Translations under genes and position numbers: made by a program
Shown: piece after piece, positions 15,232 to 20,240 of the stretch
Numbering within the stretch: position 1 is the first letter of the stretch
How the letters are laid out: each line of letters starts with the position of its first letter
DNA from: JBBRSC01 sp038245795
Lineage (GTDB): Bacteria > Actinomycetota > Acidimicrobiia > Acidimicrobiales > Microtrichaceae
DNA length: 20,240 nucleotides
Assembly (NCBI GenBank): GCA_038245795.1
Contig: JBBRSC010000028.1
Coordinates: 1-20,240 of the forward strand
Reading direction: 5' to 3'
Notes under the pieces: model-generated
The model's database searches: none
What the model saw: the letters and a program-made list of their open reading frames with translations, nothing else
What the model was told of the DNA's origin: nothing

Positions 15232-16077
15232 GTGATCGGATCGCACGTCCTGATCACCGGCGCTGGCGGATTTCTCGGCGGTGCCCTGTGCCAATCGGTG
15301 CCTGCTGACTGGCGCGTTACCGGCGCGATCCGCAGCGCGCCTGCCCCGATGGGCGTTGCAGCAATCGCGTGCGAACTGACCGACCCGAGGGCCGTGAGAA
15401 CGATGTTGGTGACGGCGCAACCGTCGCTGGTGATCCATTGCGCGTACTCACACGATCGGGCCGACATCGTGGATGCCACAGCGGTCCTGGCGACAGCGTG
15501 CGCCGCCGCAGGCATCGGCTTGATCGCCATGTCGACCGATGTGGTTTTCGGCGGTGACCGAGCGCCCTACGGCGAATCCGATCTCCCCGATCCGATCATC
15601 GACTACGGACGCGCCAAGCGCGACGCCGAGGGACTGGTGACGTCCCTTCATCATGACGCAACGATCGTTCGGACATCCCTCATCATCGGACGGGACGTGA
15701 TCGATCCCGCGTCTCGTTGGCTTGTTGAGGCCAATCGTCGAGGGGAGATGGTCACGATGTTCTCCGACGAAGTGCGCACCCCGATCCTGGTCGAGGACCT
15801 TTGCGTCGGGATCTGGGAGCTTGCCTCGATGCCTGCCAGCGAACGCGCTGGGATCTGGCATCTCGTCGGCCCGGACCGACTGTCGCGGACCGGACTCGGG
15901 TCGCTCATCGCCAGATGGTTCGACCTGGATGCGACCTTGATTCGCGCTGCCACGCAGTCGTCCGCTGGGGTATGTCGACCCCGTGACGTCTCGCTCGTGT
16001 CGTCTCGCTCAAGTGGGCTGTCTTCGTTCCGTCCTCGGTCGCTCGATACAGTGCAGGCCCATGGCTCGGACTCGTGA
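15232..16077 (+). CDS. RmlD-like sugar-nucleotide reductase (extended/atypical SDR)
   Basis: A 281-residue SDR resembling dTDP-4-dehydrorhamnose reductase. The nucleotide-binding GAGGFLG is at residues 10-16, STDVVFGG at 101-108, and the catalytic Tyr125-x3-Lys129 is in YGRAK. The C-terminal RPRDVSLVSSRSSGL is typical of the RmlD group in actinobacteria. The family reduces a 4-keto-deoxysugar nucleotide with NAD(P)H to a donor such as dTDP-rhamnose, which would fit the glycosyltransferase and flippase nearby, but no RmlA, B or C is in the window. The start is uncertain: GTG 15232 gives the usual short lead to the Rossmann motif, while ATG 15178 would overlap the upstream dehydrogenase by 29 nt; neither has a convincing ribosome site. 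Its last 17 nt overlap the next gene. Confidence 0.8.
   Translation: MIGSHVLITGAGGFLGGALCQSVPADWRVTGAIRSAPAPMGVAAIACELTDPRAVRTMLVTAQPSLVIHCAYSHDRADIVDATAVLATACAAAGIGLIAMSTDVVFGGDRAPYGESDLPDPIIDYGRAKRDAEGLVTSLHHDATIVRTSLIIGRDVIDPASRWLVEANRRGEMVTMFSDEVRTPILVEDLCVGIWELASMPASERAGIWHLVGPDRLSRTGLGSLIARWFDLDATLIRAATQSSAGVCRPRDVSLVSSRSSGLSSFRPRSLDTVQAHGSDS
16047..16052 (+). promoter_or_regulatory. Putative leaderless promoter -10 box inside the RmlD-like gene
   Basis: TACAGT lies 8 nt before ATG 16061, identical in sequence and spacing to the box before the gene at 20041. It sits within the last codons of the RmlD-like gene. The upstream TTCGTT (16023-16028) is a weak -35 candidate at 18 bp. Confidence 0.5.
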
Positions 16078-16288
16078 AGGTCAACTGCTCGAACGCGATG
16101 ATCGCGTGGTCACTGCCGTCGACATTCCCGGCGTTCCTGCTGGAACTCGGGGTCGCGTCAAGCTCGTCAACGGCTTCACTTGGATGCGTTACTGGGTGAT
16201 GTTCGACAATGGTCGCGATGTGGGTTCGTTGGATCGCAGCGTTCTCACTCTGGTCGACAAGTCCGGCGAGCCCATCGAAATCGTCTGA
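16061..16288 (+). CDS. Small SH3-like beta-barrel protein, function unknown
   Basis: A 75-residue protein that should be almost entirely beta strand. The pattern RVVTAVDIPGVPAGTRG, then VKLVNGFTWMRYWVMFDNG and a final VGSLDRSVLTLV, resembles small KOW/SH3-like barrels found in actinobacteria, with alternating hydrophobic residues and glycine turns; this is a fold guess. There is no signal or membrane segment. ATG 16061 has no Shine-Dalgarno, but TACAGT lies 8 nt upstream, so a leaderless mRNA is expected although the start overlaps the RmlD-like gene by 17 nt. The LLM oxidoreductase starts 35 nt after its stop with its own ribosome site, so the two are probably one transcript. Function is unknown. 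Confidence 0.75.
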   Translation: MARTREGQLLERDDRVVTAVDIPGVPAGTRGRVKLVNGFTWMRYWVMFDNGRDVGSLDRSVLTLVDKSGEPIEIV

Positions 16289-16323
16289 GGCGACTCAGAC
16301 ACCGTTCATCCCAGGGGGATCAG

Positions 16324-17373
16324 ATGAAGATCAGCATGCAGATGCCGTATTCCGGCCGTTTCGAGAAGTCAGTCGAGCAGACCGTGGCCCTCGAGAAGGC
16401 GGGCCTCGACATTGTCTATGTCGCCGAGGCGTACAGCTTCGATGCCGTGTCGGCGATGGGCTACGTGGCGGCCAAGACGTCGACCGTGCAGATTGCGTCG
16501 GGAATTTTGCCGATCTATACCCGGACGCCGACGCTTCTGGGCATGACGGCCGCCGGGCTGGACTTCATCTCGAATGGTCGTTGCATCCTCGGCCTCGGCG
16601 CCTCGGGCCCGCAGGTCATCGAGGGCTTCCACGGTGTGCATTACGACGCACCCTTGGGCCGGACCCGCGAGATCATCGAGATCTGTCGGAAGCTCTGGGC
16701 CCGCGAAGAGAAGCTGACCTTCGACGGCAAGTACTACCAACTGCCGCTTCCGGTCGAGGAGTCGAAGACCGGTGGGCTCGGTAAGCCACTGAAGATCATC
16801 AATCATCCGCTGCGACCGTCGATCCCAATCCATATTGCGTCGCTCGGACCCAAGAACATCGAGCTCACTGCGGAACTCGCTGATGGCTGGCTGCCCATTT
16901 TCTATGTTCCCGAGAAGGCCGAGCTGGCCTTCGGGGAGGGTCTGAAGAAGGGATTTGCCAAACGCAGCCCCGACCTCGGACCGTTGGACGTGGTGGCCGG
17001 CGGCACGGTCTGCATCGGTGATGATGTGAAAGGCGTGCTCGACTTCGCTCGACCAGGCGTTGCCCTCTATGTCGGTGGCATGGGCGCCCGTGACAAGAAC
17101 TTCTACAACCAGCTCGTCTGCCGCTACGGCTACGAGGACGAGGCCAAGAACATCCAGGATCTCTACCTCGACGGCAAGAAGGACGAAGCCGCCGCGGCCA
17201 TCCCGATGGAACTGCTCGAGGGCATCAACCTGGTTGGTCCCGAGGGCTACGTCCGCGAGCGCCTGGCGGCCTTCAAGGAGGCTGGCGTCACGGTGTTGAA
17301 CGTCAACTTCCCGTTCACGATGTCATTCGATGATCAGATCACCCAGCTCGAGATGATCAAGGCCTGGGTCTGA
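16324..17373 (+). CDS. LLM-class F420-dependent oxidoreductase, Rv3520c-like
   Basis: A 349-residue TIM-barrel flavin/F420-type oxidoreductase of the luciferase-like monooxygenase superfamily. The segments VYVAEAYSFDAVSAMGYVA, SGILPIYTRTPTLLGMTAAG, LGLGASGPQVIEGFHG and DAPLGRTREIIEICRK match what I recall of the Rv3520c (TIGR03559) subfamily, whose genes lie near sterol-catabolism genes in mycobacteria. It probably transfers hydride between F420 and an unknown carbonyl or alkene substrate. ATG 16324 is chosen because AGGGGG (16313-16318) lies 5 nt upstream; the longer frame runs back into the preceding gene. It follows the 75-residue gene by 35 nt and converges on the NMO-like gene across a two-hairpin terminator. 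Confidence 0.9.
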   Translation: MKISMQMPYSGRFEKSVEQTVALEKAGLDIVYVAEAYSFDAVSAMGYVAAKTSTVQIASGILPIYTRTPTLLGMTAAGLDFISNGRCILGLGASGPQVIEGFHGVHYDAPLGRTREIIEICRKLWAREEKLTFDGKYYQLPLPVEESKTGGLGKPLKIINHPLRPSIPIHIASLGPKNIELTAELADGWLPIFYVPEKAELAFGEGLKKGFAKRSPDLGPLDVVAGGTVCIGDDVKGVLDFARPGVALYVGGMGARDKNFYNQLVCRYGYEDEAKNIQDLYLDGKKDEAAAAIPMELLEGINLVGPEGYVRERLAAFKEAGVTVLNVNFPFTMSFDDQITQLEMIKAWV

Positions 17374-17377
17374 GAAA

Positions 17378-17394
17378 GCCCCCCATTCTGGGGC
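17378..17394 (-). terminator. Terminator hairpin in the convergent gap
   Basis: GCCCC (17378-17382) pairs with GGGGC (17390-17394) around a 7-nt loop. On the minus strand the stem is followed by TTTCT, so it best fits intrinsic termination of the NMO-like gene; on the plus strand it lies 5 nt after the LLM oxidoreductase stop but lacks a T-tract. Confidence 0.6.
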
Positions 17395-17406
17395 GGGTCA
17401 CCGAGT

Positions 17407-17431
17407 CGGGTCAGCGGAGCGCGCTGACCCG
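17407..17431. terminator. Strong 10-bp hairpin over the NMO-like stop codon
   Basis: CGGGTCAGCG (17407-17416) and CGCTGACCCG (17422-17431) pair perfectly around GAGCG. The stem includes the stop codon of the NMO-like gene and its last codons. With the hairpin at 17378-17394 it makes a double structure that could stop transcription from both sides or protect mRNA 3' ends. Confidence 0.5.
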
Positions 17432-18373
17432 ATCGAGGATGGCCTCGGCTTCGCTGACGAAGCGCCGCACCATCTCAGCGGCGGGGACCAGCGAATCGAT
17501 CGCTCCGATGCCCTGGCCGGCGGGCATGAACTCGCGGTCCGGGTCGCCGATGGTCGACGAGTCGTCACCCAGATGGTTGGCACCGTCCTGCATGGATTTC
17601 ACGACCTGCATCGGGAAGGGTTCAGGAACCCCGCCAGCCTGCTCGAATTCGGTCACGTAGTCGGTCCGAAGTACCCGGCATGTCTTGCCGGTGTAGGCCT
17701 TCGTCACGATGGTGTCGTCCTCTCGGGCGGCCAGGATGCGGTCCTTGTAGCCCATGACTGCCCGCGCCTCGGGCGTGGCGATGAACCGTGTCCCCACCCA
17801 GATGCCATCGGCGCCGAGGGCCAGAGCAGCGACCAGACCTCGGCCGTCGAAGATACCGCCAGCGGCCACGACGGGAACCCGACCGGCAATCGCGTCGACG
17901 ATCTGTGGAACGAGGGCCATCGTGGCGATCTGCCCGGTGTGGCCGCCCGCCTCGGTTCCCTGAGCCACCACGAAATCACAGCCGGCCGCGAGGGCGGCCT
18001 CGGCGTGACGAACTTTGCCGCACATGTTGCCCACGAGAATGTTCCGCTCGTGGCACAGGTCGACGACCTCGCGGGGTACGCCTAGGCCAGCGACGAAGAC
18101 AGTGGCGCCGCCGTCGATGATGTCGTTCACTTTGGCCACCATGTCCTGGGGGGCGGCGGTGAGAAGATCGACGCCGAACGGCTTCGCCGTGGCGGCGCGG
18201 GTGGCGGCGATCTCGACGTTCATTTCCTCGTGGCTCATGGTCGATGCCCCGAGGCAGCCGAAACCACCGCCTTCGCTGACCGCTGCTGCGACTTGGTGAT
18301 ACGACACCCCGCCCATCCCAGCGAGCATCACTGGGTGCTCGATCTCCAACATCTCGGTCAATCGGGTCTGCAT
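17411..18373 (-). CDS. Nitronate monooxygenase-like FMN flavoprotein
   Basis: A 320-residue TIM-barrel flavoprotein of the nitronate monooxygenase / 2-nitropropane dioxygenase family. It starts MQTRLTEMLEIEHPVMLAGM, with GGFGCLGAS, then AQGTEAGGHTG carrying the family's catalytic-site histidine, VVAAGGIFDGRGLVAALALGADG for FMN phosphate binding and WVGTRFIATPEA. Family members oxidise nitronates, but many actinobacterial relatives act on CoA-linked or unsaturated substrates, which would suit the neighbouring acyl-CoA genes (inference). ATG 18373 is chosen over the longer frame to 18430 because of the normal family N-terminus and a TACCAT box 7 nt upstream without a Shine-Dalgarno. It is divergent from the flippase across a palindrome and convergent with the LLM oxidoreductase. 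Confidence 0.9.
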   Translation of the reverse strand: MQTRLTEMLEIEHPVMLAGMGGVSYHQVAAAVSEGGGFGCLGASTMSHEEMNVEIAATRAATAKPFGVDLLTAAPQDMVAKVNDIIDGGATVFVAGLGVPREVVDLCHERNILVGNMCGKVRHAEAALAAGCDFVVAQGTEAGGHTGQIATMALVPQIVDAIAGRVPVVAAGGIFDGRGLVAALALGADGIWVGTRFIATPEARAVMGYKDRILAAREDDTIVTKAYTGKTCRVLRTDYVTEFEQAGGVPEPFPMQVVKSMQDGANHLGDDSSTIGDPDREFMPAGQGIGAIDSLVPAAEMVRRFVSEAEAILDRVSALR

Positions 18374-18380
18374 GTGGCGA

Positions 18381-18386
18381 ATGGTA
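18381..18386 (-). promoter_or_regulatory. Putative leaderless promoter -10 box of the NMO-like gene
   Basis: TACCAT on the minus strand (18386-18381) lies 7 nt before the ATG at 18373. A region 17 bp further upstream falls in the TTCGCGAA palindrome. Confidence 0.5.
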
Positions 18387-18397
18387 GGCCGAGCGAG

Positions 18398-18409
18398 CGT
18401 TCGCGAACG
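18398..18409. promoter_or_regulatory. Perfect 12-bp palindrome between back-to-back promoters
   Basis: CGTTCGCGAACG is a perfect palindrome in the 65-bp gap between the NMO-like and flippase genes. It covers the expected -35 zones of both divergent TACCAT boxes (18386-18381 and 18425-18430), so one bound dimeric regulator could control both genes. Confidence 0.5.
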
Positions 18410-18424
18410 GCGCATCCATCCCGG

Positions 18425-18430
18425 TACCAT
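18425..18430 (+). promoter_or_regulatory. Putative leaderless promoter -10 box of the flippase gene
   Basis: TACCAT lies 8 nt before GTG 18439 and only 2 nt before GTG 18433. By the spacing seen at the other starts, GTG 18439 is the more likely initiation codon. Confidence 0.5.
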
Positions 18431-18438
18431 CAGTGACC

Positions 18439-19944
18439 GTGTCAGGGGCTACGAAGGGCGACGAGCAGACGGTGGTCGCGGAAGCGACCCCCGGCCAAGA
18501 CCTGACGACCAAAGCCGCCCGCGGGTTTCTGTGGATGCTGATCGGCTTGGGGGTACTGCAGATCAGCACCTTCGCCACCTTCGTGGTCGCGGGACACTTC
18601 CTGACGCGTGAGGAAGTCGGCCTCGTCGGAGCGCTGCTGACCGTGGTGTTCTGGGTGGATGTTCTCCTCGATCTGGGGATGGGAGCGTCGCTCGTCTACG
18701 AACAGGAATCGGGTCAATCCGACCGAGTGAAGGTCGCCTTCACGGTGAACACCGCAGCTGCCGTCGTCGTGTCGCTCTTTGTGCTCCTCGGAGCGCCGGC
18801 GATTGCCGGGTTTTTCCAAGCGGAGTCCGATGTCAACCTGTTCCGCCTCATCGCTCTGCTGGTGTTGGGCAAGGGCCTCAATCAGATACCCGGAGCGCTC
18901 CTCCGGCGAGATATGCGCTTCAAGGTCAGCGCGTTCGTCGACCTGACACGGTCACTCGGCCGGGTCACGTTGGCCGTGATCCTGCTGTCCTCGGGATGGA
19001 AGGCCGAAGCGCTGATCGTCAGCGTGGTCATCTCGGAGTGGGTGGGCGTCGTGCTCACGTGGAGCTTCACCCGCTTCCGGCCTGCGCTGCGCTTCGATCG
19101 TCTGATTGCGGCGAGCATGTTGAAGTTCGGTGCGGCCGTCTTCGGGACGCGGCTCCTGGGCATGCTCTGGTCGAACGGCGACTACCTGATCATCGGCAAC
19201 CGACTCGGCGGAAAGTCGAAGGCCTACGGCGACTACTACACCGCGTTCCGCCTGCCGGAGCTGGTACTCGGCGGCGTCTACAACATCTTCTCCGGGATTG
19301 CGTTTCCCATGTATTCGGCCGCCCGCGAGCTCGGTCCTGAGAAACTTCGCGGCGCCGCGTTGAAATCGCTCCGTTTGCTCTGTCTGTTCGGGTTCAGCGC
19401 CGGGGCGGGGATGTCGTTGATCGCTCGTGACTTCATCCTCACGGTCTGGGACGACAACGCTCGCGGCGCGATCATGCCGATGCAGATCCTGTGCGCCTCG
19501 GGGGCGCTCGTCGCCATCGGCTACGCCTCGGGGGACATTTTCAATGCCATCGGAAAACCTCGCCTCGGCCTCTACCTCAACATGGCCGGCACGCCCATCA
19601 TCATGGGCGCATTCCTGGCGGTGGTGTCTCGCGGGATCGTGGCGGTCGCATTGGTGCACTTCTGCGTGTTGGTCCCGTACTCGCTGGTTCGCATCGAGGT
19701 CGCCAACCGGTTGATCGGCACGACCTGGGCCGAGAGCCTCCGGGCCCTCCGGCCGGGAGTGTGCGCAATGTTGGGAGTCTTGGCGTGCGCTCTGCCGTTG
19801 CGGCTCTTGGTGGGCCACGGATTCCTCACTGGTGTCAGCATCGCGGCGGCGGGACTCGTCGGGGCGATCGCTGGTCTCGCGATCGGCGATCGGGGCACGT
19901 TCAGTGAGCTCTCCACGCTCGCTCGCCAAGGGATCGGCCGCTAG
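18439..19944 (+). CDS. Polysaccharide / lipopolysaccharide flippase-like membrane protein (Wzx/MOP family)
   Basis: A 501-residue membrane protein with about 12-14 hydrophobic helices and a short charged N-terminus, typical of the oligosaccharide flippase (MOP) superfamily. Family-like features are LTTKAARGFLWMLIGLG at the start, GHFLTREEVGLVGAL after the first helix, then LGMGASLVYEQESG, LLRRDMRFK after helix 4 and YLIIGNRLGGKSKAYGDYYTAFRLPEL in the middle, which resembles WzxC-type proteins. It should move lipid-linked glycan units across the inner membrane. GTG 18439 is chosen over the in-frame GTG 18433 because the TACCAT box has the right spacing. It is divergent from the NMO-like gene and followed after 96 bp by an unknown gene. 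Its natural partners in the window are the GT4 and RmlD-like genes, which are not adjacent. Confidence 0.88.
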   Translation: MSGATKGDEQTVVAEATPGQDLTTKAARGFLWMLIGLGVLQISTFATFVVAGHFLTREEVGLVGALLTVVFWVDVLLDLGMGASLVYEQESGQSDRVKVAFTVNTAAAVVVSLFVLLGAPAIAGFFQAESDVNLFRLIALLVLGKGLNQIPGALLRRDMRFKVSAFVDLTRSLGRVTLAVILLSSGWKAEALIVSVVISEWVGVVLTWSFTRFRPALRFDRLIAASMLKFGAAVFGTRLLGMLWSNGDYLIIGNRLGGKSKAYGDYYTAFRLPELVLGGVYNIFSGIAFPMYSAARELGPEKLRGAALKSLRLLCLFGFSAGAGMSLIARDFILTVWDDNARGAIMPMQILCASGALVAIGYASGDIFNAIGKPRLGLYLNMAGTPIIMGAFLAVVSRGIVAVALVHFCVLVPYSLVRIEVANRLIGTTWAESLRALRPGVCAMLGVLACALPLRLLVGHGFLTGVSIAAAGLVGAIAGLAIGDRGTFSELSTLARQGIGR

Positions 19945-19988
19945 ACGATTGCTCGCCCGGCACCGGTCGGCCGTCCGGTCGTCGGCTT

Positions 19989-20004
19989 GCTACTGAGCGG
20001 TAGC
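19989..20004. repeat. Small inverted repeat upstream of the last gene
   Basis: GCTAC (19989-19993) and GTAGC (20000-20004) pair around TGAGCG and end directly before the -35 candidate TTGCGA. It lies 45 bp after the flippase stop. It may be a weak terminator or an operator half; GCTTGC also occurs twice (19985-19990 and 20003-20008). Confidence 0.3.
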
Positions 20005-20032
20005 TTGCGAAGCCCGCAGATCCGCGTACAGT
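20005..20032 (+). promoter_or_regulatory. Putative leaderless promoter of the last gene
   Basis: TTGCGA (20005-20010), a 16-bp spacer and TACAGT (20027-20032) end 8 nt before ATG 20041. This is the best-formed promoter in the window, and its -10 box and spacing match those before the gene at 16061. Confidence 0.6.
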
Positions 20033-20040
20033 TCAGCGCC

Positions 20041-20240
20041 ATGGCATCACTCGAGGGACTCAAGCGGCGGGCGAAGACGTACAAGCCGCATATCCAATCA
20101 GCGTTCATCGTCTACCTCGTACCGAGGAAATCACCGGTCGACGCAATCGATGAACAATTCGACATCGTCCAGATGACCGAACCGGACGATCCGCTGCTCG
20201 ATCAGATCACGCAGCCGTGGCAGCGCAAGGGCGCCCGCGA
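20041..20240 (+). CDS. Unknown protein, 3' part beyond the right edge
   Basis: ATG 20041 opens a frame with no stop before the window edge (66 full codons). The visible part begins MASLEGLKRRAKTYKPHIQS, a basic amphipathic start, followed by a hydrophobic strand FIVYLVP and an acidic stretch with DAIDEQFDIVQMTEPDDPLLDQI. I recognise no family. There is no signal peptide. The start is supported by a promoter-like TTGCGA/TACAGT pair ending 8 nt upstream and by lack of a ribosome site, so leaderless translation is expected. Being next to a flippase, a role in surface glycan metabolism is possible, but that is context only. Confidence 0.65.
   Translation, partial: MASLEGLKRRAKTYKPHIQSAFIVYLVPRKSPVDAIDEQFDIVQMTEPDDPLLDQITQPWQRKGAR

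Noticed and set aside
18952..19929. 325-codon minus-strand frame
   Set aside because: Antisense to the flippase; Arg/Glu/Asp-rich without any family signal.
1..20240. tRNA, rRNA, CRISPR arrays, insertion sequences, prophage or toxin-antitoxin genes
   Set aside because: Read through on both strands; no cloverleaf, spaced repeat array, transposase-like frame or terminal inverted repeat was seen.

Overview
This window looks like the chromosome of a high-GC actinobacterium. Three things point to the Actinomycetota, possibly an Acidimicrobiia-type lineage: an F420-type (LLM-class, Rv3520c-like) oxidoreductase, several FadE/FadD-like acyl-CoA enzymes, and many starts with a TACNNT -10 box 6-8 nt upstream and no Shine-Dalgarno (leaderless mRNAs). 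The finer placement is inference. No tRNA, rRNA, CRISPR array, insertion sequence or phage gene was seen. Both window edges cut a gene.

Layout. 1-1078 (-): 5' part of an acyl-CoA dehydrogenase gene. 1244-3933 (+): two tandem paralogous acyltransferase-3 membrane proteins joined by an ATGA overlap; the second overlaps by 35 bp the 3' end of a convergent SDR dehydrogenase (3899-4798, -). 4799-5006 is a divergent control region with an inverted repeat and a possible leader ORF, followed by a third, unrelated acyltransferase-3 (5007-6080, +). 6103-6636 (-) is a small protein with a polyproline tail, divergent from an AIM24-family protein (6771-7496, +).

7534-13886 (-) is a block of five closely spaced genes, in transcription order: GT4 glycosyltransferase, acyl-CoA synthetase (GTGA overlap), membrane PAS-GGDEF diguanylate cyclase, a second acyl-CoA synthetase and a hotdog thioesterase. 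14037-17373 (+) holds a second acyl-CoA dehydrogenase, an RmlD-like sugar-nucleotide reductase, a 75-residue protein with its own leaderless promoter, and the LLM oxidoreductase. It meets a convergent nitronate-monooxygenase-like gene (17411-18373, -) at a two-hairpin terminator. The latter is divergent from a polysaccharide flippase (18439-19944, +). A leaderless unknown gene starts at 20041 and runs off the edge.

Two themes are interleaved. One is CoA-thioester catabolism of fatty acid or steroid-like substrates: two ligases, two dehydrogenases, an SDR of the hydroxyacyl-CoA type, a thioesterase, the LLM enzyme and the NMO-like flavoprotein. The other is surface glycan assembly and decoration: GT4, RmlD-like reductase, flippase and three acyltransferase-3 proteins. 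A c-di-GMP synthase sits inside the mixed minus-strand block. No clearly new system was found. The most notable signals are regulatory: the leaderless promoter set, two mutually exclusive stems at the diguanylate cyclase start, and perfect palindromes at gene junctions.
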